This document shows, in pieces, positions 40,739-53,914 of a DNA stretch of 64,000 bases (position 1 is its first letter; every line of letters begins with the position of its first letter). The notes under the pieces were generated by a model. That model searched no databases. It saw nothing but the letters and a program-made list of their open reading frames with translations, and was not told the origin of the DNA. The stretch is from assembly GCF_050948215.1 (NCBI RefSeq), contig NC_135152.1, positions 7,474,310 through 7,538,309 on the forward strand, given 5' to 3'. A program made the position numbers and the translations under genes. Source of the stretch: Halictus rubicundus. Taxonomy: Eukaryota; Arthropoda; Insecta; Hymenoptera; Halictidae.

Positions 40739-43700
40739 ACGTGTTCGATAATCGCTTCGTTTGTTTTTTTTTTTTGTGTGATACGCGACTAATTAACAAA
40801 GTCCTTAGCGGGTAATTGCGAATTACGCAACCGATCCCGATCGAACCACTCTATCGCAAAACGCAGAAACCTTATGGGCGCGTATAGCGACTATCAGGAG
40901 AGGGTTCACAAGTGTTGCGCGCCATTAAACCTTGCTGGACACGTTCAAATCCCACGTATCGAATTTCTTTCATATATTTTTGGAACCTACAGTCACTCGC
41001 AATAATATTCGGACGCTCTCAAAAGGACGATAACTCTTTTAATATTGGAGCATACGACTTGGATTTTCTTGAGAAATCAGAACAATTAGTTTACCAGGGT
41101 AAGCAACCCTGTGCCTATATTAATTATACTTATTTTTAAAGCAGAGAGATTTGTAAAAAGAGAGAACAAATATTTTCATTAAAATCAGCGGTTAATATAT
41201 ATTTGTTATGTATCTCCTTTTTAATGTTCATTATGCTTTAAAAATAATTAAAAGTAATTGGGTCTCTTACCCTATATGACTGAAAAAAAATTTTGCAAAA
41301 ATTGCAATCGGTCGGATTGCAGAGGAAATATTAAAAGTTGCTTTTTGCAACCTTTTCATACGAGTCTGTATTGAATGTTTAAAAACTACATTTTGTAGAT
41401 CTGTGTCCATTATTGTGTGCGTATTCTTGGAACCTGTACGTTGAGATCAAAAGAGGATCATTTCGAATTTGTTCGTTCGAAACCGTGTTAAATTGACTCA
41501 TTAAAAGAAGCATTGAAAGAGGTAAAGAGAAATACGGGCGATGGTTCAGATTTACCGTAAACGATGAACGAGGGCGTTCTCCAGGGAAACGTGGTGGCAA
41601 TGTTGAAGTTCCACAGATGTTGAACACATCTGGGAGCTACGTAACGAGGCGCCGGCTGCATATTCCTCATTTTTATTCCTCTTTTATCGGCCGTCCCACG
41701 GAGCCAGCCGTAAACATTTTCTCCGACGACGACGACTGCTTGCATTACGAACTGCACGGGATCATTGCGAGCATGGAATTCTCCGGGAAATTCTCCGCGG
41801 AGATAGCATTAAAATGCCATTAGTCGGTTGACCTCGCGCTCCCGGCGTCGAACCTTGTATTTTTTCACGCCTGGCGGATGTGTCGACCGTGCCATTACGT
41901 CTAAATACTCGTCATTACGCTGGACAAATTTGTACACACCTTATTCGACCAATTCTCAACTTTTCACGCCTTCAGACAATTTTTGTGCATTTTGCGCATT
42001 ACATTCTGCAAGACAATTTCTTATCCACGAATCAATTTTTCACTTTTGAAGTGGGAGAACAAAATTAGAAATGATACATTTAATATTTGCTTGGGAATCA
42101 TCATCTTCGAGGAACAACGTAAGCATTCTCCGTGAACGTGTGCGAGATCTCCGAGGAAGATGAAAGAGTAAACGCAGTAAATAAGTCGCGAGAAAAAAAG
42201 CAGATGAATCATCAGAATATTCTTCTATCGTCGAAAATAACGATGACGGTGTTTTGTAATTGAGGTGCAGTCGATCGGTGTTGCGGAGGATAGTTTTTAT
42301 TTGTTGTTCGAGAGGACGGCTCGGTTCGGACCGTTTGCAGCAGCCTGTGCGAGAAGGCGCGGTTTACGAAACCGTGAATCAACTTCATAGTCGGCGACGA
42401 GGATGTCGAAACGATTTTCGTATTTTCTCGCACACACGATCGACGAGCGAACAAGGAACACGATACGCGTCTGTTGGCTCAGACGGAAAAGAATCGACAG
42501 GTCGTTCTATAGACGGCCGTGCGAGCGACTGCTGTTGCGTACATACTGGCTTTTTTTCAGTAATAACATGTCCCCGTTCAAGCGTCGCGACGATTGCCTC
42601 CTGTACCGGTTGCGCCGGAAAGGTCAATGAATGTCCTAAGCCTCGCGACCCATGGTTCCTGTTGTTTGGAAACCGCACAGAAACTTCCCACCCTTACCAG
42701 ACCGTACTAAAAATAATTAACTAAGATATTTCGTCGGAAACCGAGCACTAAGGTTGACAGAGTAACCCTACCGATCAGAGCATTCAACTCTTGTGCATTG
42801 TTCGGGTAATTTGGATATTTATATTCTGAAGATTCTATATTTATATTCTGAACAGTCCTTAAAAACCATTAACGCTGAATTTTTATAGTTTTCTACAAGA
42901 CGAATTACAGCCCCGATGTGATCAGCGCCATCGAATTGCTTAAACACTTTATTTTCATAAAGTTAACGAGGCTCCGTTTTGCGAGAAAAACGATCTCGAA
43001 CACTCGTGATTCGCGTGAGGTGCCTGAGTATGGCTGTCCGCTTCTACTGAATCTCCGAACTCGATTCGAAGACGGAGCCAAAAACGTTGTTCTTCCATTT
43101 CGATTCAGTTCTTCGCGTAGAATCACCCCATACAAATTTTGTTACGAACATTGAACAGCAAAGTGAATTAAATCTATAAACAATCGAAACGTACTTGATT
43201 CACGGGGTAGTGTCCCAAAGGACGTATCAATGGATCCAGTACAAAAAATGAGCAATACAGAGTTCTAGGCGTTATGTGCTTTCTGTATGTACAAGTATAT
43301 GTTGACTATACATTGACTGACCGTTCATTCGGTCTCACAAACCTGTTAACTCTTTTTGTCGAGTATACTAGTTATCAAGAGATGTTTTCGTCTAATGACG
43401 AGTTTACTCGTGATGCAGGGAAAAAATTTGCTATTAATTACAATTGAAGAGAGTGCTGAATGTTAGAACGGAGCAAAACAGTCAACCGGTTAATTAAATC
43501 AATCGAATTCTCCGGGACCGTTCGAAGTAATGCTTCTAAAATCGTTTCGGAAGCCAACAATCTCGAATCGTGACGAGCCCGGACCGATGTGGCAACCGGT
43601 TGCATCGGTTCACACGTTCCTGAAACGATGCACGATCATTCGGTTGCCCCATCGTCTCGTTATTTGTTCTTTTTATCGCGTGCTCTCGAAAGCCTCTGTC

Positions 43701-46700
43701 ACGCCGTTTGGAGAGCGTTCGAAGGAGTGTGCTCTAGAAAAGAGGGACGCTTCGAGGTTGTGCGTGTGTGTATGTGTGCGCGCGCGCGCGGCACGATTTA
43801 AACCTCGAGTGGTCCTCTCTCGACGAGCGAAACAATGACAAGCGTACGTACACGTTCCCGACAGTTATTATTGTCCGCCGAACGAGTCGAAACTGTAACG
43901 ACAAAAGGAAAACGGGATTGCGCTTTCCAAGCGTGTCCCTCTTGCTGGCCGACCGCGACACGATCGTTCGATTCAAGGCTAAGCGGGGCCAATTAAGCGA
44001 CAATCGAGGGGCACCATGCGCGCGTTACCATTTATCGCGCGACGGGTTTCAGTTTGTTACCACCAGTCGCTATCGCTCGCTTTGAACCACTTTGCTCGCT
44101 GAGGGACAGGGAAACCTTTGCGTAACTCTGGTGGGAGACCACTCGCATAGAAATATTTGTCACATTTTTTTTTTTATTCGGTTCCCTTTGTATCGCATGG
44201 GCGGAAACAGCCCTTACCCTTGGAGCTAAGTTCTGCATTTTACTGCGTGTTTTTGATCCTCAATTTTGAACTTTTTAATAAGCCCCCTTATCAGCATTCA
44301 CAGTTACAATGTTGCATTAAATGTAATGTATCCTCTTCTTGTAAAATCTAAAAAAATTGTTATCGCAGAAAAACTAAATTCTCCGAATATCATGCTACGT
44401 GTATAAAATGAATTTCATTCTCTTTACGTAAAATAAAAAAAAAAAATACACCATTTTTGCCGTTTGTCGAGATATAAATAATCCTAGTCAGTGAAATTTC
44501 AGCGTCCCCTAGCTCAAGGTAAACGTTTTTAGGGGGGAATGTTAAACAGCCAACACGAAGGCACCATTTTATCGCTGTCTGTTTTCGAGTTAATGTCCCG
44601 AGTGGCTTGAATACAAAGTCTGATGGCGCCGTGGCACTTCCGGTGCTGGAATGCTCGTTCGTCGTTTCAGTTATACATTTAACGTAACACCGAAAAACAA
44701 CTCCGACAAATAATGCAAAGTTTATAACCGGATAAGATGATAAAAATGTCCTTGGACCAGATTATAGCTTATTTTCCCTATTCAGTGATATGCGAAAATT
44801 CGGGAGAAAATCGAACAGACACCACACATCCAGACACATATTATGCAATTAATTTAGGTTTTGAAGGAGGAAATCCTAGTCACAAAAAATCAAAAACCTC
44901 AAAAAAATCGGAAAAATACCGATTTCCCGTTGAAGTTTAAGAGGGACGTCGTTTATATTTTTACAGTATCAGTGTATAGGCGTAAGTATTGTGCATGAAT
45001 TTTTTCAGATTTTTTTATGGGGTGCGCCGCGGCGAATAAAATTAGAATTGGCCCCATTTAGGTTCTTATAAGACAAAATATTTCTGTCGCCAATCTTCGA
45101 GATCTAGGCTCGATCGTGGATTCGTTCGCTCCAATCGATCGGTTATCGGTTCCCGAACAGCTTCAGGGGTGTAGCAGCTTGATAAGTATGCACTGAATCA
45201 TCGAGGATGACCGATAATGGCTCGATGACGATCGGCAGTTCGTCACGGAGGCTTCTAGCAGCTAGGAAAGTTCAACGTTCTCCTCGAATTAGTTCTTCGG
45301 ATCGACGTTTGCGCTATTTACGTCGGGTCCGGGCCAAAAATAGGGAACATCTGGACTGGTTGGCACTAGGCGTGCTTGTATTCGTGCATCCCACTGCGAA
45401 TGGAGCCAACTTCTTAGCCCAGATCCCTGCTGTTGCTCTAGCCTCTTGCTCGGCGTCGTCGAACAAATGACCCCATTCAGATCGCTATCGTCCCGGGTTT
45501 AATCGCCGGAGGAATTTCAACGAGCTCTCAAAATCCGAACTGCTCTCTGCGCGGAAAAAGTCGAGCACATGTGGAAGGTCAGAGTTGTTAACCACAATTT
45601 TAATGGCTATTAAAGGGGACCGTTAGCTTTTTACGCGAATAACGTATGAAGCCTCTCGATAAGTTCTTCGGTCGAATAAAATGGTACTGGTTGTTCGGCC
45701 ACTGTGAAACTTTTCACACTTAACGCTCTCTCTAGAGCCCTTCTTGTGTATCGATGATACGGTATCGATCAAAATTGTTTCCCATGTGTGCACAATACTG
45801 TGGATTTTATGCGTTTATAATAAAAATTAATTTAAAATGGGTTTAAAAATTTATAATAAAAATTCTTTCTTAAATCTAATCTCTCTCTCTCTTTCTTAAT
45901 TCTTTCTGAAATTCTTTTTTAAATCAGTTTAATATGTTAAAAAGTATGTTTAAAGTTTGTTTAAATTCACTGTTTTGTGTATTACGTCTGCTCATTTTTG
46001 TGAGAAATTACAAGTCGATCTCGAACGTACTGTTTTACAGGTGGGAAAGATTTTTGAAAATCCACCACTCACCTTTTGCTCTCGCATAATCAAAGTACAC
46101 TCAAAATACACCACTGCTCCAGTTTCGCAACACCCTGGCATATCAAATTGACCAGCGAATCGCTTCCGCGTGCGTCTGCTCGCTGTCTTGAGCGAAACTT
46201 CCGCGGAAACTGTTTATGCTAGCGCGAACACGTGCCGAGGCCCGTGGATTTGTGTTTTCACACGACCAAGTGTATTTCTCCTATGAATAATACACCGACC
46301 GCCGGCAAGAAACCTGTTGATCGAAACGGAGAGTCAATAAATCATCTGTTCAAACATAAAATCTTTTTTTAGAACTATATGTAACAGAGACTCGATAATT
46401 TTCTTTTAAAAAATCTCAAACGATTTTAGTAATTCCAATAATTTATTAAAAATAAAGAATGGAATTGTCGTCGCTTTTGAACACTGTATTGACAAATCCT
46501 CGACCATTGATCATAGGAAACCTATTGAAAACTTCCCGGTAAATAAAATTTAGTCATTATTTCTGAAAAGACTACAAAGCTGAATAAATTTAATGTTAAA
46601 GTATCTGTAATTCTTAATGATTGAGAAATGGTACTCTAAATAGGGGACGAATGAAAATTGCTGAGAATTTTCGTACTAATGCACAAGATCAATTTTGATC

Positions 46701-49062
46701 GGATAACGAAAAAGCTCTTATCGATAGTTAAGAGCATGTCGACGCAGAAAATCCTTGACCTTGACCGTCGTTGATATGCTTAATCAGTCTCGTGGGTCGC
46801 TGTAGACTCGGAGATAGCCGAATTTAGTGCGGCGCCATTTTTATCGCGAATATTTATATGCACAAACATTTTGTAGATCGCTTAATCTATCTTCTAACAG
46901 AATTGAAGAAAAACAATTCTATCTATAGTGTTCGCCACGATGGAAATCTAATCAGACCATTTACAAAAAATCAGATTGTACGTGTACGATCATGTGACCG
47001 GAGCTTTTAAAATTGCAATTTCAAAATTCGAAGCTACCTAAGATCGTACGAGGGTCTAAATTCTGAATAAAATAAAAATTCAAGGGGTTCGAAATTCGCG
47101 CGCAATTAGTCGACAATTAAAACAATTTTCCGCGGGCCAAATCACACTTAATTAGAGCAGCCTAATAACATTTGCTGGAAGCTAATCTTATCTTGTTACC
47201 TGCATGCAGTACAGGTCATTTCGATAAACAACCAGCTCGCGCGCTGTTTCCAGCAGAAGCACGCCGCGCCGCCATGTTTACAGCGTTTCTTTGATAGCGC
47301 GGGTCTCCGTTATTCTAAATAAACATCAAGCCCCCATGTCTCGTTTGATTTGCTGCTTCCCAAAGATCAAATCTTGCCCCTGCGGCCGAAATAATTCGCT
47401 TCAGATGAGGAACAAGCAGTCTTCCCTTATGCGAATAATCCCCCATAATCATCAGTATAAAAAAAAATGTTTTCACCGTGGAAATATCCATACTGGACCT
47501 TATTTTTATGCCGAAATAATTCGTTCAATAATCTGCGGTTTTTATGGATTTATAACAAGACTGTGTTACAGAATCTAAATATACTGTTGCATTATTCAAA
47601 TTATTTAGAAAAGAAATAAATGTCTATGCAGCTACTGTGCCTTTTTTTAAGTTTCAAGCTTATTAGACCTCTGATCGTGGAACGACCGAAAACTAGCATA
47701 ACATTGATTTCATTCGCGTTTCCAGCGCGAATAGGCGAGTAAATACATGCAGTGGCTCGCTCTCGGTGAACAAGAAGATGCGTACCACGCGCCCGCACGC
47801 GTATCCGGTTTCTGCGACGTATATCGCGACGAATATGCTTGTAACACACGACATAATCCTATATATCGTGTTCCTCGGGGCTATCGGTGCAACGCACGTT
47901 ACGAATACCCGCAACAGACGGACGCCTGGCCTCTTAAGCCGCTTCCTCAGGTAAATCTACACCTTCGCCACATGCCGTTGCCGTAGAACCCGAAGAGTCC
48001 CCACGGAAACACGAACTTTCCTCTACAACATCGCGGTTGTCCGTGGGGAACTTCTCCGTCGTAATAACAAAAAAAAAAAAACGCGATTTTTCAGGTCACT
48101 TTTGCTGAAATATTTTCTTTCATACCTGTTGATAAATGCGGAATATATTCGCTATTTGCAAAATTTCGTTCGCAAAAAAACAAGTCTCGGGCCAAGGCAA
48201 AGATCACACAGGCGCCGCCCACGCGCGGCTCGTTTCATCCGCCGATTAAAGTCTTCCTTTCGCGGATGGCCCCCCTGATTGCACATGATTGGACCGTGTC
48301 TTGCACACCGGTCTCTCTTTCCTTGCTGCTCGACGCATGCGAATTATAGGTCAACCACATTGTGGATAAGTGTCTCGCATTAAGTATCCGGCTTACTTAA
48401 TAGTCTCTCGTCGCGTCGCATCGCGCGAAAAGGACAGAGAGGGAGAGAGAGAAAGAGAGAGAGCGAAGTTTCCCGCGAGATTTGTTATGATCAAGCGGTT
48501 CGACGTTAGCCCCATTTCATGCGCAATTAAGCCCCAGCCAAATTGATCAATCACCCGGCGATAGCCTACAGTGCGTTCCCAGGAAAACAATGGCTTATCG
48601 CTCTGGCGCTCTTATTAGTCCGCGGCTGATATCCTCAGAATTAATTGGAAACTGTGGGGGTGGATCTCTCGAGCTCATTAGGAGTTCGCTGGGAGCTTAA
48701 TTATGGAGCACGTTTCAAGAGAATCGGTGGAGGTAGAAAATCGTACGAATATTTTATCAGATTATTTTTATTGGGACAGAGAATGAAATTTGACATAATG
48801 ATGTCAATCATGTGGAAGCGATGAAAACACGTCTTAACACATTATCTACCAGCGATTATAAATCAACACGTTTGCTACCCTGTCACGGATACGTGTCCGT
48901 CCACGATCACGCAGTTTAAGTAACCTTTCAGAGAAAATGGATTCTGTTTGTGAGGTCTATAAATTGAATTTGTATTGTTTCAATTTTCTTCAAATTATCT
49001 TGGAATTACTCGGTGAATTCTTTATTTATTAGGAGCAGTTTTATGCAATGTAGCAACAATAT
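40739..49062. other. Putative giant intron, middle part; no exon recognised
   Basis: Many short open frames without recognisable domains or paired splice sites. A GT/GC simple repeat occurs at 43,757-43,791 and an inverted repeat at 47,992-48,054. Otherwise ordinary non-coding sequence. Confidence 0.45.
47992..48054. other. Short inverted repeat able to form a hairpin
   Basis: GAAGAGTCCCCACGGA and TCCGTGGGGAACTTC are nearly complementary arms separated by about 33 bases. Size is within the range of small structured RNAs, but the loop is large and no further pairing is evident. Confidence 0.45.
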
Positions 49063-49247
49063 GAAAATCCCAATAGAAAAATGTCAGTGCGTACAAAAAT
49101 CCCAATAGAAAAATTTCAGTGCGTACAAAATTCCCAAAATAAAAATTTCAGTGCGTACAAAAGTCCCAATATAAAAATTTCAATAGATACAGAAATCCCA
49201 ATATAAAAATTTCAGAGCGTACAAAAATTCCAATATAAAAATTTCAA
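49063..49247 (+). repeat. 32 bp minisatellite, about six copies
   Basis: The unit is AAAATCCCAATAGAAAAATT followed by TCAGTGCGTACA. The CAGTGCGTAC landmark falls at 49085, 49117 and 49149, with variants at about 49181 and 49213, a constant 32 bp step. Later copies read AATATAAAAATT. Confidence 0.92.
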
Positions 49248-50579
49248 CAAATTTCTGTCGAGTATCAAGTTCTTCCGAGAACTTTCTTTTCAAGAAACCT
49301 CTCCGAGAAATATCAAAGATCGCACACCTACCTCGAAGAAAACAAGTTGGAACACAGATAGCGAGGAGAAAACAGGTAACCAAGGACCAAGGAACTAAGA
49401 ACCAGGGAAGATAGCAGGTAGACAGGAAGTCAGGTAAAAGTGCTCGTTGATAAACGATCTAGCGAGGAGTTCGAAGGAGGACTAGCTTCTAGTGAAGAGA
49501 ACTCCGCGAACGTTCACTGACTTGGTACAACCTACGTATTCCCGAGTATACACAACGGGCATTAACCGATAAGCTTGCTAAGAGGGTAACTGGAATCAGC
49601 ACCGCATCATGGTCGTCGTGCACCCTGAGCATTTTGCCCTGTCCACCTTTTTCGGGCAACTTAATCCTCTTTCCTCAAGCCCCACAAGGTTTCTACCATC
49701 TTTAAACTTAGGTAATCTTCGGAAGCTTCTTATGAATTCCAGGATATGGTTGTGAACAATTGGTTCCCAGAATTTTTCTATATGTCTTCTTTCTCTTATT
49801 TTTTCAAGAATTGTGGATCTATATTCTATATTTATCCGTATCAACTATATTTAAATGCATGTTTCCACTTCCAAAATTTAACACTATTTCCATCAAAAGA
49901 CGCTTTTTAAAATTGCGAATAAAAATTTATTGGGATTGCAAAAATGCATTAGAGGAAAATTATTCCATAAGGAATAGGGGGCGATTCTACATAAAAAAAA
50001 GGAAATCTAATGTAATGTAGACTAATGTAAACTGATGCTAGACAATTATGAATAATAGTAACAACAGACAGGTTAAGTGAAATCAAGAACGAGTCCCGAA
50101 TCGAACCTCGTTAACACATCGACGAGATTACGAGCGACAGTGACGAGATGCGACAGTGACGAGATATAAAATTGCGATCATTTCGTTTGTTGAAGTAGAT
50201 TTAGGAGGTATTATTTTTGAGGGATCGATAGCGAAACCGCGTCAGAAAAAGGTCGAGTTCGTTGCACCCAGTCGATTGGCAAGAGAAAGAGCTGGAAGAT
50301 GGTCGACTTAGGCGGGATTGGTTGGTTGACGCATGTCGTAGGTGGACGAGGCGCAGGGACTGGAGAAATGCTTGACTTGCTTGACTTGCTGTTGAACGTG
50401 CCGGGGCTTCTCTCGCACCGGAAGCTCGCCGCCCTTCCGCTTTTACGCGGAGATATTCTAATGAAGCGGATCGTTCGATCGGTCACGCTTCCTTTGTCTT
50501 CGACGTTTCTTTTACCTCTGTCTTCCAACAAAAATGCCTTGGCCTTTGCGAGCACTATATTGCAGACCCTCGAGTTATA

Positions 50580-50755
50580 TTTTCTTAAGGTCATTGTGGG
50601 CGGATCATCTTATTATTATTTATTCTCGCGCGCAGTAGTTTCAGAACGTGTTTGGAAAATGTCTCGCGCCTGTTACGATTATGGATCAGCGTGTTTTATT
50701 TTTCTTAAGGTCATCGGGCTTTGACCATCCTATATTTATTATTTACTACTGTGGG
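50580..50755 (+). repeat. Imperfect duplication, spacing about 119 bp
   Basis: TTTTCTTAAGGTCATTGTGG and TTTTCTTAAGGTCATCGGGC are each followed by a GACCATCYTAT...TTATTATTTA-like segment. Minor and diverged. Confidence 0.6.
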
Positions 50756-51017
50756 ATCCTTGACTCGTGGGTCCTACGAATTGTAGATCGGAGTGCACGT
50801 CTATGTTATTGGTATGAATGAAGGCGTGAAGAGTCGTGCGAGAGGTCGAGAAGCGAGTTTAGAGAGAGAGAGAGCGAGTTTTAGAGTGAGAAAGCGATCG
50901 AGCGAGTTCATGTTGTTTAATTTTTGTTTTTCATAACCATATATATTCTGTATCATTAAATGTTGTTGCTTTGATTTTCGTCTCTGATCCCTATGCACCA
51001 AAGATCCCTACACTACA

Positions 51018-51150
51018 GTGAGTTCTCGATATATGTCAACAACATGGGTCCTGCAAGCGTCCGAGGCATCTCGAGCTTCGTGGCCCGTAGTGGGGATAAT
51101 TCCGCGACAATTATCGTCCAGATCTTGGTGACATATATAGAGAAATCACA
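51018..51150 (+). mobile_element. CTCGATATATGTC-family MITE, copy 2
   Basis: Left end CAGTGAGTTCTCGATATATG, preceded by TA. Right end GACATATATAGAGAAATCACA. The interior has CGTAGTGGGGATAATTCCGCG, as in copy 3, and lacks about 50 bp present in copy 1. Confidence 0.88.
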
Positions 51151-53794
51151 TATAAATTAATCATATTTCGACGTGCATATGCTAACACTTTTTTGTAGAG
51201 GATAAAGAACTGCATAAAGAAATATACGTTACCATTTAAAAAATCAAAGTTGACCGCTAAATCTCCTAAACGCCTCCACTTGTAAAGAATTCATGTAGAC
51301 CGCATCATCCCCCCCTTGATACCGTATAGCATCGGTATAAATAATTTTTTTGTACAACGCATAATTCAGAAGTTATTCGAGGCGATCGAGTTAAGTGCCT
51401 CGCCCTGTAGACAGACGGTACAATTTTGTTCTAAACCGGCCCCGGTAATAAATAACGGGCGTCGTTGTTCGAGTCGCAAGCTTGTTATTTGGTCGCGAGC
51501 AGAGCCGCCGGCTTTAATAGGATCCAGCCGAGGCAGTTCGTTAAACGCAATTCGCTCACGTCCCCGGAGAATTAAGTCAATAATCCGTATCGGGGTTAGC
51601 AGTAAGAAACGCGGCGCGCGTATATCGCTCGATAGAAATTATCTTCTGAATTATTTGGCGCCAGCCAGCTTGCTATACCGCCAGTCCAAGTCGAGCCTAG
51701 ATCCTTTCGAACTTTTCTCTGCTCTCGTGTTCCGGCCAGCGGAGCGACTAAATCATTTTTAAAATCGATAAGTGTGTTCGATGGATTGCTCGTTCCAAAC
51801 AGTGGAGCGACTAAATCATTTTTAAAATCAACAAGTGTTAGATCGCGCGTTTCAACGGGAACTTATTGCGAAGATAATTCCACTATCTATTGCACGATCC
51901 GATATCTGTCTCGAGCGAGATTGCTATCGGAACGGTTTATGGGAGCTACGTGCAGCAAAGTTACACGGGCAAATGACGTATTTAGAGGCGAATAGATTCG
52001 AGATAGATTACTGTACTGCTGAGTCGAGCATCGATAAGCTATCGCGTTAAAAATAGTAGAATGAGTGGGCAATAAACGGAACAATGACCGTATTGTGTAT
52101 AATCAGAGTTGGAGATATTTCTGTTGTAAATTGCACTGGAAGTAATCGATGAATCTGTCAGAAACATCCTCTCGTTACGATAAGACATTATCCGAACAAT
52201 TTCTTTCTCCATGGAGGCAATTTTTATTTTGCATAGAAATACGAAATCTAAAGTCTAATCCGTGAAGAATAATGAGAATCGTATCATTTATCGGATGTAA
52301 GCCTGTACTTTGTAACAGAGCCCGTAACAGTCGTGAACAATAATAAGGATCGTAGTCTACACTTTTTAATAAATTAGAGTTATCATGCAAGCTCGAATTT
52401 CTTGCAATCGATGCTGAACATTTCCGTACAATTTCTCTACAATGATCTGTAGTTCGTGCATTATCAGATCCACATGACTGCGTACTGCACACGTTGCACC
52501 GATGCACCGATGCACGGTGGAACGTCGCCGAGCAAGGGAGCCCACGACGAACGTATCGGAATGTGTGTCACGCATATAGAACGCGTAATCTTTATCGAGA
52601 GCACGGACGTATGCGTTCTCGCAGCCTTGGGTGTAACCTTCCATTTACGAGCTCGCATTTTTATCACCTGTTTTCTCGCAAAGATCTCTCGTTTGCATGC
52701 CTAACGACGTACCGTTGCTTCTCTTCCCCTGCAAACCGTCGAAAAATCAACAAATGTCTTTTTCTAGAATTTTTTTTTGCAGCTCCTACCGTTTCTTTTT
52801 ACAGGCTCTAGAATTTTCTTGTGGATTCTACTATCCCCGTCAGAGATTCTACAATTTTCTATTGGTTCTCTTTCGAATTCCTGCAATATTTTCCTAGATT
52901 TTATAATATTCCCAAGGTATAGTCGTTTCCCCGCATGTCAAAAATTCTTCGCACGACCCGAGATCCGCAGTCAGCAGATTCCGGACGCTCGGTATTTGGC
53001 ACCCGAAGAATTTCAACATTGCGAATCTCGAGCATGATAACGCCGCACCCGAAGATTCCTATGGTAAATAGGTTAGCGCCGGGTCGTGTCAGGTCGGCGT
53101 CGAAACGATTTCACCGCGGGTCACGGTACGGGACAGGCGGTGTTTACTTTCTTGAGGGAAAGCGTTTCTGTTGGTCGCAGCTGGAACGAGAACTTCTCGA
53201 TTCCAGGCCCGACGTCACGGTGGCCGATACCCACCTAAAAAGTGAACACTCTGTTCGGTTTCACGGTTTCCGAGCTGACAGCGAGCAACTTTCCTACGCG
53301 AATCCTTCCCAGGGGTGCATTCGGTGCACTCGCGCGCAAATTCAAAATAAATTCGAAATAATCTGACGTTCACGAAGAAACTTGCGAGAAGCAAGGCCTA
53401 AATCTCTGAAGAACGAGCGAAGGGTGAAATTACGAGCAGAATATTCGAAGGAAGTGGGAACGGGGAAGAAGAACGAAGGGAAAGGGACGAGGAAGGGCCA
53501 AAGAGAGAGCAGTCCTCGGAGCTCGAGTGCAGCGGTTTTCGGTGAAAGCGGTCATTGTGTTCACAATCAGTTTGTTCGTGCTGAGAAAAACACGACAACC
53601 AACTCGTTCGCTGTGCTTGTAAACACGCGTTGCAGTTTTCCCGTAAGAGGATCACTCTTCTAGCTGCACTTTCTACTGCCGAAACTGAACGAACCTCATT
53701 CGTTTCCCCCGTAAACACAGGGTGCTTACGTGCCTAAATAAATCGGAAAAAAGGGATGACATTTTTTCGTTCGACGGCCTCGTTTTCGAGGTAC

Positions 53795-53914
53795 AGTGAA
53801 TACTCGATATTTGTCAACAACACGGGTCTTTCCAGGGTCGTGTGGCCCGTAGTGGGGACAATTCCGCGGCATTTATCGTCCAGATCTTGGTGACATATAT
53901 AGAGAAATCACTGT
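53795..53914 (+). mobile_element. CTCGATATATGTC-family MITE, copy 3 (best-preserved ends)
   Basis: ACAGTGAATACTCGATATTT at the left and ATATAGAGAAATCACTGT at the right form inverted ends of about 27 bp. The interior CCCGTAGTGGGGACAATTCC closely matches copy 2. It is non-coding. Confidence 0.9.

Noticed and set aside
40930..40965. tRNA B-box-like GTTCAAATCCC
   Set aside because: No matching A box or cloverleaf arms around it.
42260..42724. 154-codon plus-strand frame inside the putative giant intron
   Set aside because: Overlapped by frames on both strands, no recognised domain, and no paired splice sites.
48834..48920. TTAA followed by CACATTATCTACC, resembling a piggyBac MITE end
   Set aside because: No matching inverted end was found within several hundred bases.
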